DNA of 64,000 nt from Pseudomonadaceae bacterium SI-3 (GTDB taxonomy: Bacteria > Pseudomonadota > Gammaproteobacteria > Pseudomonadales > Pseudomonadaceae), in NCBI GenBank assembly GCA_004010935.1, contig CP026511.1, positions 124,001 through 188,000 on the forward strand, in the 5' to 3' direction. Under the pieces are notes generated by a model. The model ran no database searches. It was not told where the DNA came from and saw only the letters and a list, made by a program, of their open reading frames with translations. Shown piece by piece: positions 28,549 through 38,251 of this stretch. The translations under genes and the position numbers were made by a program. Within the stretch, counting starts at the first letter, position 1, and each line of letters starts with the position of its first letter.

Positions 28549-29499
28549 TTAAAAGGCAAACGGCAGGGCGCTGTGGCAGTGCTGACGGGCGTTGAGCATA
28601 CGGCGGAATTCGTCGGGGTCCTTGATCAACACAGGTTGGCCAGCGAACTTCTGCGCGGCGATCAAGCGCGACAGCCAGAAACGCACGCAGGCGACGCGTA
28701 GCATCGGGCGCCATAGTTCGGCCTCGGCCGGGGTGAAGCGGCGCAGGCTGGAATAGGCAGCCAGCAATGCCTGACTGCGCGTCTCATCGATCTCGCCGTT
28801 GGGGTGCGAGCACCAGTCGTTAAGGGCGATGGCTATGTCATAGAGCATTGGCCCGGAGCAGGCGTTGTAGAAGTCGATCACGCCGGTCAGGTGGCTGCCC
28901 TCGAAGAGCAGGTTGTCGCGGAACAGGTCAGCGTGCAGGTTGGCTCGCGGCAGCGCCAGAAGCTTCGGCTTCAGCTCGGCAATCTCTGCAAGGCTGTCAC
29001 GCAGCAGCGGCATTTGAGCGTCGTCTAGCGACAGCGCCAGGCTCGGGCCTTCTTCCTGCATCCAGTCCAGGCCACGGTCGCTGCGCCGCTCGATGATGTG
29101 GTCGCGGGTCGCCAGGTGCAGTCGCGCCAGTAATCGACCCACTTCAGCGCACTGATGGGGGTTGGGTGCACTGACGTGTTTGCCGGCCAGGCGTGGCTGC
29201 AGCAGAGCTGGCTTTTCCGCCAGCGTACGTAGCGCTTCACCGCGATCGGTACGCAGCGCGTAGGGCACCGGCAGACCGTGACGATGAAGCACGTCGAGCA
29301 GTTCGATGAAGAACGGCAGATCCTGGCTGGGGCCGCGTTCGATCAGGGTCAGGACGTATTCGCCCTGTTCCAGGCTGACGAAGAAATTGCTGTTCTCGCT
29401 GCCAGCGGCGATGCCCTCGAAATCGCGCAGGCGTCCCAGTCCATAAGGGGCCAGGAAAGCTTCGAGTTCTTCGCGTTGCAGGGGCGTGAAAACCGACAT
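28549..29499 (-). CDS. thrB: Homoserine kinase (ThrB2 type)
   Basis: A 316-residue kinase with the choline-kinase/APH fold, not the GHMP fold of E. coli ThrB. The Brenner-type motif LHADLFRDNLLFEG and the following metal-binding GVIDFYNACSG segment are both clear. It phosphorylates homoserine on the threonine pathway. Pseudomonads use this enzyme, and in P. aeruginosa it lies near polA as here. The DUF2782 gene lies 30 bases upstream in the same orientation and may be co-transcribed. Confidence 0.93.
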   Translation of the reverse strand: MSVFTPLQREELEAFLAPYGLGRLRDFEGIAAGSENSNFFVSLEQGEYVLTLIERGPSQDLPFFIELLDVLHRHGLPVPYALRTDRGEALRTLAEKPALLQPRLAGKHVSAPNPHQCAEVGRLLARLHLATRDHIIERRSDRGLDWMQEEGPSLALSLDDAQMPLLRDSLAEIAELKPKLLALPRANLHADLFRDNLLFEGSHLTGVIDFYNACSGPMLYDIAIALNDWCSHPNGEIDETRSQALLAAYSSLRRFTPAEAELWRPMLRVACVRFWLSRLIAAQKFAGQPVLIKDPDEFRRMLNARQHCHSALPFAF

Positions 29500-29529
29500 G
29501 AGCTGCCTTCCGTTACGTGTGGCGCCAGG

Positions 29530-29811
29530 TTACCAGCTGAAGATTTCCCAGGCCGGGATCAGCATGTCCGGCTTGTCGGCGCGAATGAAGTTGCTGTCGC
29601 CATCGGCGCGTACCAGGAAGTACGGCTTGCCGACCTTGGGCGTGATCTTCACTGCATAGAGGAAGCCGTTGACCCGGTATTCCTCAACCGTGCGATCACC
29701 TTCCTGGCGAATCGTGACGTCGGGTTCGCCATCGACCGATTCCTGAGCGAAACCGCTCAGCGGCACCAGTGCCAGCAGCCCGGCCAGCAGCAAAGGTTTG
29801 AATGTGCGCAT
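29530..29811 (-). CDS. DUF2782 periplasmic protein
   Basis: A 93-residue secreted protein: signal peptide ([17 protein letters not shown]) followed by a small domain with [31 protein letters not shown] and a C-terminal PAWEIFSW, matching DUF2782. Function unknown. It is divergent from polA, with which it shares a 76-base promoter space, and probably heads the thrB transcript. Confidence 0.87.
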   Translation of the reverse strand: MRTFKPLLLAGLLALVPLSGFAQESVDGEPDVTIRQEGDRTVEEYRVNGFLYAVKITPKVGKPYFLVRADGDSNFIRADKPDMLIPAWEIFSW

Positions 29812-29887
29812 GATAACCTTGTCCCTTTGTCGTCAAGTGGTCCTGTGCATTCTAGCCGCGGACCCGTCGAAAAGGTTGATCCTGCTC

Positions 29888-32632
29888 ATGAGCCAAGCGC
29901 CCCTCGTTCTGGTGGACGGTTCGTCCTACCTCTACCGCGCCTTCCACGCCCTACCGCCGCTGACCACCTCGACCGGCAAGCCCACCGGGGCGGTCAAGGG
30001 CGTGCTGAACATGTTGCTGTCGCTGCGCCGGCAATACCCGGACAGCCCCTTCGCGGTGGTCTTCGATGCCAAGGGCCCGACCTTCCGCGACACGCTGTTC
30101 GCTGAATACAAATCCCATCGACCACCGATGCCCGACGACCTCCGCGGTCAGGTCGAGCCGCTGCACGCCAGCGTCCGCGCCCTTGGCATGCCGCTGCTGT
30201 GCGTCGACGGCGTCGAAGCCGACGACGTGATTGGAACACTGGCGCGCCAATGCGCGGCGCTGGGACGCGACGTGATCATCTCCACCGGCGACAAGGACAT
30301 GGCGCAGCTGGTGTGTCCGCATGTCACCCTGGTCAACACCATGACCGGCAGCGTCTATGACATCGAAGGCGTGAAGAACAAGTTCGGCGTTGGCCCGGAG
30401 CTGATCATCGACTTCCTCGCGCTGATGGGCGACAAGGTCGACAACATCCCCGGTGTTCCTGGCGTTGGTGAGAAGACCGCTTGCGGCCTGCTCAACGGCA
30501 TCGAAGGCGGCATCAAGGGGCTCTACGAGAACCTCGACAAGGTTTGCGACCTGCCGATTCGCGGCGCCAAGTCGCTGGCCGCCAAGCTCGAGGAGCATCG
30601 TGACGCCGCGTTCATGTCCTACGAGCTGGCAACGATCAAGATCGATGTGGCGCTGGACGTGCAGGTCGGCGACCTGATGCCCGGTGAGCCGCACCGCGAG
30701 GCGCTGATCGCCTTGTATCGCGAGTTGGAGTTCAAGAACTGGCTCGACGATCTGCTGCGTGAAGCCAAGGCCGCCGGAGAGGATTGCGAGGTGCAGCCCG
30801 AGGGCTGTTCGATCCAGGCCGAAGCCGAGTACAGCACGATTTTCGAGCAAGCCGAGTTCGACGCCTGGCTTGAACAATTGAAGGCCGCCGATTGCTTTGC
30901 CTTCGACACCGAGACCACCAGCCTTGATGCACAGAAGGCACAGCTGGTGGGCGTGTCATTTGCCATCGAGGCGGGCAAAGCGGCGTACGTACCGCTGGCC
31001 CACAGCTACATGGGCGTGCCGCAGCAGCTCGATCGCGATGCCGTGCTCGCCGCCCTCAAGCCGCTGCTCGAAGACCCGAGTAAGCGCAAGATCTGCCAGC
31101 ACGGCAAGTACGACATGAATGTATTGATGCACTACGGCATCGAGATGCGCGGCATGACCTTCGACACCATGCTCGAATCCTACGTGCTCGACGCCACCGC
31201 GACCCGCCATGACATGGACAGCCTGGCGCTCAAGTACCTGGGCCGCGGCACCATCCGCTTCGAGGACATCGCCGGCAAGGGCGCCAAGCAGCTGACCTTC
31301 GACCAGATCGCCGTCGAGCAGGCCGGACCCTACGCCGCCGAAGACGCCGACGTCACCCTGCGCCTGCACCAGACTTTGATGAGCAAGCTCGAGGCCACGC
31401 CCTCTCTGCTCAAGGTCCTCAACGAGATCGAGATGCCGTTGGTGCCGGTGCTGGCGCGCATCGAGCGCAACGGCGCGCTGGTCGACGCCAATCTGCTCGG
31501 GCTGCAGAGCGTCGAGCTGGGTAACAAGCTGGTCGAGCTGGAGCGTGAGGCGTTCGAAATTGCCGGTGAGGAATTCAACCTCGGCTCGCCGAAGCAGCTC
31601 TGCGCGATCCTCTATGACAAGCTTGGCTGCCCGGTGCTGTCGAAGACCGCTGGCGGTCAGCCGTCTACGGCGGAAAGCGTGCTGGCCGAGCTGGCTGAGC
31701 GGGACTACCCGCTGCCCAAGGTGATCATGCAGCACCGTAGTTTGAGCAAGCTCAAAGGCACCTACACCGACAAGCTGCCGCAGCAGATCAATCCGCGCAC
31801 CGGGCGCATCCACACCAGCTACCACCAGGCCGTGACCGCGACCGGACGGTTGTCCTCCAGCGATCCGAACCTGCAGAACATCCCGATCCGCACGGCAGAA
31901 GGCCGGCGGATCCGTCAGGCATTCGTCGCGGCGCCGGGTTACAAACTGCTGGCCGCCGACTATTCGCAGATCGAGTTGCGCATCATGGCGCACCTGGCGC
32001 AGGACGCCGGGCTGTTGTACGCCTTCCAGAACGACCTGGACGTCCACCGTGCCACGGCGGCCGAAGTGTTCGGCATCGAGCTGGACCAGGTCAGCAACGA
32101 TCAGCGGCGCAGCGCCAAGGCGATCAACTTCGGCCTGATCTATGGCATGAGCGCCTTTGGCCTGGCCAAGCAGATCGACGTTTCGCGTGGCGAAGCACAG
32201 GCCTATATCGACCGCTACTTTGCCCGCTATCCCGGCGTGCTCGCCTACATGGAACGCACCCGCACCCAGGCCGCGGAGCAGGGCTATGTGGAGACGCTGT
32301 TCGGCCGGCGGCTGTATTTACCCGAGATCAACTCGAAAAATGGCGCCATGCGAAAAGGTGCCGAGCGCACGGCGATCAACGCGCCGATGCAGGGCACCGC
32401 GGCGGACATCATCAAGCGCGCCATGATCGCGGTGGACAACTGGCTGCAAGAGAGCGGGCTGGATGCGCGCGTCATCCTGCAGGTGCACGATGAACTGGTG
32501 GTCGAGGTCCGTGAAGATCTGGTCGAGCAGGTTCGCGAGCAGATTCTTCCGTTGATGAGCGGAGCAGCCCAGCTGGACGTGCCGCTGCTGGTCGAGGCGG
32601 GCGTCGGCAATAACTGGGACGAAGCGCACTGA
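29888..32632 (+). CDS. polA: DNA polymerase I
   Basis: A 914-residue family A polymerase with three domains. The 5' nuclease is at about 1-290 ([31 protein letters not shown]). The 3'-5' exonuclease is at about 325-510, with intact metal residues in FDTETTSLD. The polymerase domain carries motif A ([15 protein letters not shown], near 690), motif B ([14 protein letters not shown]) and motif C (VHDELVVEV, near 866). The ATG at 29888 gives the conserved N-terminus; an in-frame ATG at 29798 would add a non-homologous tail. Replication and repair enzyme; not part of an obvious operon. Confidence 0.97.
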   Translation: MSQAPLVLVDGSSYLYRAFHALPPLTTSTGKPTGAVKGVLNMLLSLRRQYPDSPFAVVFDAKGPTFRDTLFAEYKSHRPPMPDDLRGQVEPLHASVRALGMPLLCVDGVEADDVIGTLARQCAALGRDVIISTGDKDMAQLVCPHVTLVNTMTGSVYDIEGVKNKFGVGPELIIDFLALMGDKVDNIPGVPGVGEKTACGLLNGIEGGIKGLYENLDKVCDLPIRGAKSLAAKLEEHRDAAFMSYELATIKIDVALDVQVGDLMPGEPHREALIALYRELEFKNWLDDLLREAKAAGEDCEVQPEGCSIQAEAEYSTIFEQAEFDAWLEQLKAADCFAFDTETTSLDAQKAQLVGVSFAIEAGKAAYVPLAHSYMGVPQQLDRDAVLAALKPLLEDPSKRKICQHGKYDMNVLMHYGIEMRGMTFDTMLESYVLDATATRHDMDSLALKYLGRGTIRFEDIAGKGAKQLTFDQIAVEQAGPYAAEDADVTLRLHQTLMSKLEATPSLLKVLNEIEMPLVPVLARIERNGALVDANLLGLQSVELGNKLVELEREAFEIAGEEFNLGSPKQLCAILYDKLGCPVLSKTAGGQPSTAESVLAELAERDYPLPKVIMQHRSLSKLKGTYTDKLPQQINPRTGRIHTSYHQAVTATGRLSSSDPNLQNIPIRTAEGRRIRQAFVAAPGYKLLAADYSQIELRIMAHLAQDAGLLYAFQNDLDVHRATAAEVFGIELDQVSNDQRRSAKAINFGLIYGMSAFGLAKQIDVSRGEAQAYIDRYFARYPGVLAYMERTRTQAAEQGYVETLFGRRLYLPEINSKNGAMRKGAERTAINAPMQGTAADIIKRAMIAVDNWLQESGLDARVILQVHDELVVEVREDLVEQVREQILPLMSGAAQLDVPLLVEAGVGNNWDEAH

Positions 32633-32867
32633 CGGCATCTGCGAGTCGACGTTCTGTAGTCGGCTCGCTCAGCGGCGAGCAAACGGACGTCAGCGCTTAC
32701 CGCGGATAGTCGGAAAGGGGCGTTGGCGGAAAGCGCCAGGTTAGGAAAGCTGCGTGAAAACGAGGTGAGGGGCGGCTGGACAAGGGCGCGTCGCGTTCGT
32801 GCAGCCTCGGGACGCCCCGTTTTAGAGCGGCCATGCCTTGTTATGAAATTATTTTTCGATCCGTATT
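32633..32867. other. Intergenic region after polA
   Basis: About 235 bases without a supported gene. An imperfect GC-rich inverted repeat near 32660-32685 may terminate polA, but it lacks a T-run. An AT-rich stretch at 32840-32860 lies just before the sRNA promoter. Confidence 0.4.
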
Positions 32868-32895
32868 GAACTGACGGATCGAAAGCCTGGTCATA
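32868..32895 (+). promoter_or_regulatory. Sigma-22 (AlgT)-like promoter of the sRNA
   Basis: GAACTG (32868-32873) and TCATA (32891-32895) are separated by 17 bases, close to the AlgT/RpoE consensus GAACTT-N16/17-TCTGA. P. aeruginosa ersA is transcribed from a sigma-22 promoter, so its presence at the same locus supports the assignment. Confidence 0.6.
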
Positions 32896-32900
32896 GGCTA

Positions 32901-33029
32901 CGAAGGGTGTAAAAGCCCTTCGATGCTCCTTGTTGTGTTAAGTGTTGGCAGATCTCTGGATACGCCTATGGCGTTCCGGATTTAGACCTCGAACTTCCCC
33001 CTCCCCCAACGAAGTTCGAGGTTTTTTTT
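32901..33029 (+). ncRNA. ersA: ErsA-like small regulatory RNA (Spot 42 position)
   Basis: Downstream of polA lies a predicted RNA of about 129 nucleotides starting near 32901 from a sigma-22-like promoter and ending at a strong terminator. It has a 5' hairpin (GAAGGG...CCCTTC at about 32902-32921) and an unstructured stretch, and its terminator loop is C-rich (CCCCTCCCCCAAC). Length, locus and promoter type agree with the Hfq-dependent ErsA RNA of P. aeruginosa, which is found after polA and regulates algC and oprD. Assignment rests on synteny and architecture; the exact 5' end is estimated. Confidence 0.75.
32987..33029 (+). terminator. Rho-independent terminator of the sRNA
   Basis: A perfect 11-base stem (CCTCGAACTTC/GAAGTTCGAGG) with a 13-base pyrimidine-rich loop is followed by eight T residues. 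Confidence 0.95.
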
Positions 33030-33110
33030 CGCCTCGGAAAAAGTACCGGCACGTTGCTGGCAGGTGCCTCCGGCTGCGCCTTCATGTGGCGCTGCCGATC
33101 CGCTTCGCTT

Positions 33111-33215
33111 TGTAGGAGCGAGGGAGGCGCCTCAATTCTTGCCCGTGATTATGGGCGTTGCGCATGACCTGGGACGCTGCGCGGGATGTGTATCGCCAGC
33201 AAGCTGGGGCCTACG
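33111..33215. repeat. Decayed REP pair
   Basis: TGTAGGAGCGAGGGAGGCGCC at 33111-33131 and CGCCAGCAAGCTGGGGCCTACG at 33194-33215 resemble the two ends of GTAGGAGC-type REP palindromes in opposite orientation, with mismatches in the stems. The 33030-33259 gap holds no supported gene. Confidence 0.55.
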
Positions 33216-33259
33216 AGATCGGCGTTAACGGGGGCACGGCACGGCGCGGCGGACGGGCG

Positions 33260-35227
33260 TCAGGGTAGCTGCAGACCTCCGCCGGCCTTGTGCAATCCGC
33301 GAAGGTGTTTACTGATCTGCGCCAGATTGGCTTCGACGCTTTCCAACTCCAGCCGCCGCTCTTCGCCGAGCAACAGGCGCACCTCGGCATTCAGCGCATC
33401 GGTAAGCTGATTCAAGCGCGCCTGGCGTTGGTTGCTTTCCGACTCCAGGCGCTGCCATTCGCTGGCCTGCGGCAGCCCGTAGCCGTTGCCGTCGAGCAAT
33501 TGCGCCGGCTGGCTCAGATAACCGCTGTTGGCGAGGATGCCCTGCAGGGTTTCGTCCGCCTTGGCCAGGCTCCTGTCGCCGTGCTCGCGGCCGCTCAGAT
33601 AACGATTTTTCAACTCTTCTTGAGCCAGCAGCAGATGCCGGCGCAGCGCCGCCTGTTCGACCAGCAGCAGGGCAGCGCTGGCGCGCAGGTCGGCCTTTTC
33701 AATCCAAGGACGGCGTTGCTCGGCGCTGAGCGCTAGCCAGGCTTCGACGTCCGTCTGCGGCAAGCCCAGACGCTCGCGAAGCACGGTGAACATGGCCTGG
33801 TAGCGATCACGGTAGGAATCGAAGCGATACCCCAGGCGCAGCGCCTCTTGTGGGTCGTCGAGTACGCTGGCATCGGCCAGGCCACGGCTGATCAGGAGTT
33901 CCAGCAGGCCGCTAGGCAGGATGCTGTCCAGCGCAACGAGTTCGGAGCGGGCGGTGCCGCTGCGTAGCAGCTTGAGCGTTTCCACCGCGCAATTGTTGGA
34001 CAGGAAGTAGTAATCACCGTCGTAGCTCCAGTGCATTTCGGCGCTGCGGGTCACCAGGTTCTCGATCTCCTCACGCTGCAGTTTCAGCGGAATCGAGGCG
34101 AGGCTGCGCAGTTCGACCTTGGTGTACTCGTCGATCACCTGGCCCAGCGGCAGGACGAACAGACGTGACGGATAGACGCCGGTGAGTCCGTCCCAGCTCG
34201 ACAGCTGCACGTCGCCAACGAAGGCGCGGAAAGACAGCACCAGATGATGGTCCAGATCCAGGCGGCAGTCTGACCCGCGCGGCCGACCTGGCGCACAGAT
34301 AACCAGGCGCAGCATGCTGTGGCCCCAGCGACTGACCCATGCGTCGTTGGCCTCGGCGAACAGATAGTCAACGGCGTAGACGCGCTCGGGGTCGAGCTCG
34401 ATCAGCGGGGTGCGCGCAAAGTCATGTCCGGCATTGAGGATCGGCAGTGCGCCTTTGCATGCCTCCGCTCTGGCCGGCTGCCAGCCGAAATGCTCAGTGA
34501 AATAGCGATGCAGCAGCGGCCGACGGCAGGCGTAGCTGGGGTCCAGAAGAAAGTACTCCAGGTTCACCGCAACGAATTCCAGTGGGCTGGTCAGCTCATA
34601 GGCATCGGGGCTGCGCGCCTGTTGCGCATTTTCGCGCTCGCGCTCGCCACGCTCGCCGACGCGTTGCGGCCAGCCAGCAAGATCAAGCAGATATGGATCA
34701 TCACTGAGGGTAAAGCGGCGCTCGGTCTGGCCGCGGCAACTGTCCGGCAACCCGACCAGGCCGAGGCTGCCGGCACGTTGATTACAGAAACCCAGTTGCC
34801 GATGGGTTTCCGCTGACCAGAGGTGGGCGCGGTCATACAGATGGGCAATCTCATGGACCAGTGTCGCCAGCATCTCGCGCCGCACCGTGCCGTGCGGTCG
34901 TTCCGTACGTTGATTGGCCGCGCTGCCATCGGTCAGTGCTGGCAACAGGCGCCGATTGAGCAGCAGCAGGTTGCCGCCGGCACTTCCATAAACGTCGTGG
35001 GTCAGCCCGTCATGCCAGCGGACGCGGACGTCCCGGTCCAGACGTTCCATCATGCGCGGCGGCAGCGCGGCTACCGCTTCGTCCAGCAACTGCTGGCTGG
35101 CTGCCCGTTCGGCCGGTTGCAGGTCGGCGTCATCCAGGGTCAGGCGCAGCTCGGCCTGGCACACATTGTCGAACGCCATGACCGCAGTGAGCGCAACGCC
35201 CAGCCAGCGGGCCCAGGACGGTTTCAC
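33260..35227 (-). CDS. Secreted DUF4105 protein with N-terminal zincin-like domain
   Basis: A 655-residue exported protein (signal peptide ending NVCQA; GTG start overlapping the upstream stop). The N-terminal part has a metallopeptidase-like motif LVHEIAHLYDRAH near residue 125. The middle matches DUF4105: WGHSMLRLVIC, SSWDGLTGVYPSRLF and YYFLSNNCAVETLKLL, which place a histidine and a cysteine as in NlpC/P60-like folds. The C-terminal 150 residues are a predicted coiled coil (RQARLNQLTDALNAEVRLLLGEERRLELESVEANL). Function unknown; it could act on peptidoglycan or envelope protein. It is coupled to DUF2388 genes. Confidence 0.8.
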   Translation of the reverse strand: MKPSWARWLGVALTAVMAFDNVCQAELRLTLDDADLQPAERAASQQLLDEAVAALPPRMMERLDRDVRVRWHDGLTHDVYGSAGGNLLLLNRRLLPALTDGSAANQRTERPHGTVRREMLATLVHEIAHLYDRAHLWSAETHRQLGFCNQRAGSLGLVGLPDSCRGQTERRFTLSDDPYLLDLAGWPQRVGERGERERENAQQARSPDAYELTSPLEFVAVNLEYFLLDPSYACRRPLLHRYFTEHFGWQPARAEACKGALPILNAGHDFARTPLIELDPERVYAVDYLFAEANDAWVSRWGHSMLRLVICAPGRPRGSDCRLDLDHHLVLSFRAFVGDVQLSSWDGLTGVYPSRLFVLPLGQVIDEYTKVELRSLASIPLKLQREEIENLVTRSAEMHWSYDGDYYFLSNNCAVETLKLLRSGTARSELVALDSILPSGLLELLISRGLADASVLDDPQEALRLGYRFDSYRDRYQAMFTVLRERLGLPQTDVEAWLALSAEQRRPWIEKADLRASAALLLVEQAALRRHLLLAQEELKNRYLSGREHGDRSLAKADETLQGILANSGYLSQPAQLLDGNGYGLPQASEWQRLESESNQRQARLNQLTDALNAEVRLLLGEERRLELESVEANLAQISKHLRGLHKAGGGLQLP

Positions 35228-35544
35228 TGAGCGAGGATGGCTTCGGCCAGCGCCAGGTCACTGGCTTGCTGTGCTTCCGGGAATGCACCGCGCAAGCGGC
35301 CGAGCGCGGCTTCCAGTCGCGCGCCACGAATCTCACCACCGCTGGCGACAAAGCCGGCTGCTTCATCGCGGGCTTCGCTGACGACCTTCATGTCGCTGAT
35401 GCGGCTGGTCACGTCGGAGGTGAAATTGATGCTGCGGTCCAGGGCATTGACGACGATATTGCTGGTAGCCACCAGCGTCTGTGCCTGAGCACCGCTGGCA
35501 AGAAGGGCCAGGGCAAAAGGCGCGGCGATCAGCTTGAGGTTCAT
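35224..35544 (-). CDS. DUF2388 periplasmic protein, copy 3
   Basis: A 106-residue secreted protein (signal peptide ending GAQAQ) with the DUF2388 pattern: a serine/threonine-rich first half, then EARDEAAGFVASGGEIRGARLEAALGRLR and a C-terminal DLALAEAILAQ. It overlaps the preceding DUF2388 gene by 4 bases and the following DUF4105 gene by 4 bases, so the three are translationally linked. No enzymatic motif. Function unknown. Confidence 0.85.
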   Translation of the reverse strand: MNLKLIAAPFALALLASGAQAQTLVATSNIVVNALDRSINFTSDVTSRISDMKVVSEARDEAAGFVASGGEIRGARLEAALGRLRGAFPEAQQASDLALAEAILAQ

Positions 35545-35864
35545 GAGTCTTCTCGAGGGAGCGGAGTGGGTGATTGGACGAGGATTGCCTCGGCCAGTTC
35601 AAGGTCGCTTGCCGTCAGCTGCGGTTGCCGCTCGCGCAGCCAGCGCAAGGCACCTTCCAGGCGAGCGCCACGAAGCTCGCCGTGGCTGGCAACGAACCCG
35701 GCGGCGTCGTCGCGGGCGTTGAGGATCAGCTTGTTGTCGAAGGGCGCGCTGGTCACCTGGCTGGCGACGTAGGAAGACGCGACGGTGTTGCCGATGAGGC
35801 TGTCGAAGGCCTGCGCGCTGCCGCAGACGCAGCAGCCGGCGAGTACAAGGTAAAGCGAACGCAT
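35541..35864 (-). CDS. DUF2388 periplasmic protein, copy 2
   Basis: About 107 residues with signal peptide (LYLVLAGCCVCGSAQA) and the same signature as its neighbours: NARDDAAGFVASHGELRGARLEGALRWLR, then DLELAEAILVQ. The ATG at 35864 gives a compact signal peptide; an ATG at 35885 would add seven residues. The stop overlaps the next gene's start. Paralogue of the genes at 35224 and 35950. Confidence 0.85.
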   Translation of the reverse strand: MRSLYLVLAGCCVCGSAQAFDSLIGNTVASSYVASQVTSAPFDNKLILNARDDAAGFVASHGELRGARLEGALRWLRERQPQLTASDLELAEAILVQSPTPLPREDS

Positions 35865-35949
35865 GTGAATCCTGAGGCTGGACAATCAGCCGGCAAGGCT
35901 AGCGAAACGCCAGCCTCAGAGCCAGCGTCATGCTCGCTCACGCCGCGGA

Positions 35950-36267
35950 TCAGAGCGCCAGAATTGCGCTGGCCAGCTGAAGGTCGGTGGCGTGCAGGGC
36001 CGGTGCCTGGGTGCGAATGTGCTTCAGTGCCGCTTCCAGTTGAGCGCCACGGGATTCGCCATTGCTGGCAACGAAGCGGGCCGCATCGTCCTTGGCGTCG
36101 AGTACCAGCTTGTCATCGCCCAGGTTCGAGGTGATATCGGAGGTGCCTTCCACGGTGTTGACCAGCGAGGCGCCGATGGCGTCGATGGTGCCGGTGATGC
36201 TTCCCGCCGACGCGGTGCCTGCAACCAGGCAGGCAGCGGTGGCAACTGACAACAGATACTTGTTCAT
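35950..36267 (-). CDS. DUF2388 periplasmic protein, copy 1
   Basis: A 105-residue secreted protein (signal peptide ending GTASA) containing DAKDDAARFVASNGESRGAQLEAALKHIR and DLQLASAILAL, the DUF2388 signature. It is the first of three tandem paralogues and is separated from the second by 85 bases. A GGAGAACACC ribosome site precedes the ATG. Confidence 0.87.
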   Translation of the reverse strand: MNKYLLSVATAACLVAGTASAGSITGTIDAIGASLVNTVEGTSDITSNLGDDKLVLDAKDDAARFVASNGESRGAQLEAALKHIRTQAPALHATDLQLASAILAL

Positions 36268-36374
36268 GGTGTTCTCCAGACTAGACGCGGCTTCCCGCCG
36301 ATAGTCGCTTTGACCGTCGGGCGGGGCATGCCGTTCAGCTTACGGCTCGGCGACGTCGCCTGGAAAGCGCCATG

Positions 36375-36575
36375 TCAGCGCCAGAAGGGCTTTTCCAGCT
36401 CGGCCATCCGCTCGCTTTGACTGATGCCGATATCAGCCAGCTGATGATCATTGAGCGCGGCCAGCTGCCGGCGAGTACGCGCTCGCTGCTGCCAGAGTCG
36501 CAGTGATTGCAGCGGCCGACGCAGCGATGGCAGGCCGAATGAGGGGGTGAGTCTCCGAGTCAGTACGCGCTCCAT
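36375..36575 (-). CDS. DUF1127 small basic protein
   Basis: A 66-residue arginine-rich protein with the DUF1127 core RRQLAALNDHQLADIGISQSE. Short DUF1127 proteins in other bacteria affect RNA turnover and phosphate or stress responses, but nothing specific is known for this one. It lies just before the DUF2388 group on the same strand, after a gap of about 107 bases. Confidence 0.85.
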   Translation of the reverse strand: MERVLTRRLTPSFGLPSLRRPLQSLRLWQQRARTRRQLAALNDHQLADIGISQSERMAELEKPFWR

Positions 36576-36742
36576 GAGCCGCTCCTTCCCGCAATCAACG
36601 GGGATGGGTTATGGGCAGATAGAGTCGCGTGCCGGGCTGTTACGTAACAGTCACAGGGAGCTTGAATTGTGTCGGTTCAGTTGCGCGAGCAGAACTACTG
36701 TACCGGTGCTTCAGGCGCCGAAGTGTTCGGCTGCTGAGGGCG

Positions 36743-36782
36743 CTAAAAACAAAACCCCTCGCGGCAAGGCCGGGAGGGGTTT
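36743..36782 (-). terminator. Rho-independent terminator of the pnt operon
   Basis: On the minus strand AACCCCTC and GAGGGGTT form an 8-base stem (36753-36760 with 36774-36781), followed by TTGTTTTTAGC, 18 bases after the pntB stop. Confidence 0.85.
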
Positions 36783-36799
36783 CGGTGTCGCGGTGTCGC

Positions 36800-38251
36800 T
36801 TATTCCACGGCTTTGACCATGTCCTCGACGACCTTCTTGGCATCGCCAAAGACCATCATGGTCTTGTCCATGTAGAACAGCTCGTTGTCCAGGCCGGCAT
36901 AACCGCTGGCCATGGAGCGCTTGTTGACGATGACCGTCTTGGCTTTGTAGGCCTCGAGGATCGGCATGCCGGCGATGGGCGACTTGGGATCGTTCTTCGC
37001 CGCCGGGTTGACCACGTCATTGGCGCCAAGCACCAGCACCACGTCGGCCTGGCCGAACTCGGAGTTGATGTCTTCCATCTCGAAGACCATCTCGTACGGT
37101 ACTTCGGCTTCGGCCAGCAACACGTTCATGTGACCGGGCATACGACCGGCGACCGGGTGGATCGCGTACTTCACGGTCACGCCCATATGCGTCAGCTTCT
37201 CGGTCAGCTCCATCAGCGCATGCTGCGCGCGGGCCACCGCCAGGCCGTAGCCGGGAACGATAATCACGGTGTCGGCGTTCGACAGCAGGAAAGCGGCATC
37301 ATCGCTGGAGCCGGATTTGACCGGACGCTGTTCCTGGCTGCCAGCCGCGGGGCCGGCATCCGCTTCGCCACCGAAGCCGCCGAGGATGACGTTGAAGAAG
37401 GAGCGGTTCATCGCCTTGCACATGATGTACGAGAGGATTGCGCCGCTCGAGCCCACCAGGGAACCTGCGATGATCAGCATCGAGTTGTTCAGCGAGAAGC
37501 CGATACCAGCCGCCGCCCAGCCCGAGTAGCTGTTGAGCATCGAGACCACCACCGGCATGTCGGCGCCGCCGATGGGGATGATGATCAGCACACCAATGAC
37601 GAAAGCCAGCGCCACCAGAATCATGAACGCGGTGAAGTTGCCGCTGAAGGTGTAGATCAGGCCCAGCACCAGGATCGCGACGCCGACGGCGAGGTTGATC
37701 TTGTGCTGGTTAGGGAACGACACCGGCGCGCCCTGGAACAGACGGAACTTGTACTTGCCCGACAGCTTGCCGAAGGCGATCACCGAACCGGAGAAGGTGA
37801 TAGCGCCGATGGCTGCACCGAGGAACAGTTCCAGACGGTTGCCGGCCGGGATCGGATAGCCGATGGCCTGGACGATACCCAGCGACTGCGGCTCGAGCAC
37901 GGCAGCGATGGCGATGAACACCGCGGCCAGGCCGATCATGCTGTGCATGAAGGCGACCAGCTCGGGCATCTTGGTCATCTCGACGCGCTTGGCCATCAGC
38001 GTACCGATGGTGCCGCCGATCAGCAGGCCGAGGACGATGAAGCCCAGGCCGCTCCAGGGGCTGGCGCTCTCGGCCAGCTGTGAGCCAAGTTTGAACACCA
38101 GGAACACCGTGGTGACCACGGCGATGCCCATGCCGATCATGCCGAACAGGTTGCCGCGGCGCGAGGTGGTGGGGTGCGACAGGCCTTTGAGGGCCTGGAT
38201 GAAGCTCACCGAAGCGATGAGATACAGCAGGGTGATCAGGTTCATGCTCAT
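36800..38251 (-). CDS. pntB: NAD(P) transhydrogenase subunit beta
   Basis: A 483-residue subunit with eight or nine N-terminal membrane helices followed by the NADP-binding domain III (from about residue 300; [21 protein letters not shown] and [28 protein letters not shown]). Together with PntA it couples hydride transfer from NADH to NADP with proton entry. The ATG overlaps the pntAB stop as ATGA. Last gene of the operon. Confidence 0.97.
   Translation of the reverse strand: MSMNLITLLYLIASVSFIQALKGLSHPTTSRRGNLFGMIGMGIAVVTTVFLVFKLGSQLAESASPWSGLGFIVLGLLIGGTIGTLMAKRVEMTKMPELVAFMHSMIGLAAVFIAIAAVLEPQSLGIVQAIGYPIPAGNRLELFLGAAIGAITFSGSVIAFGKLSGKYKFRLFQGAPVSFPNQHKINLAVGVAILVLGLIYTFSGNFTAFMILVALAFVIGVLIIIPIGGADMPVVVSMLNSYSGWAAAGIGFSLNNSMLIIAGSLVGSSGAILSYIMCKAMNRSFFNVILGGFGGEADAGPAAGSQEQRPVKSGSSDDAAFLLSNADTVIIVPGYGLAVARAQHALMELTEKLTHMGVTVKYAIHPVAGRMPGHMNVLLAEAEVPYEMVFEMEDINSEFGQADVVLVLGANDVVNPAAKNDPKSPIAGMPILEAYKAKTVIVNKRSMASGYAGLDNELFYMDKTMMVFGDAKKVVEDMVKAVE

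Noticed and set aside
36629-38083. A 484-codon open frame on the plus strand
   Set aside because: It lies antisense to pntB, is histidine/aspartate-rich in the way typical of reverse frames of membrane genes, and has no recognisable domain.
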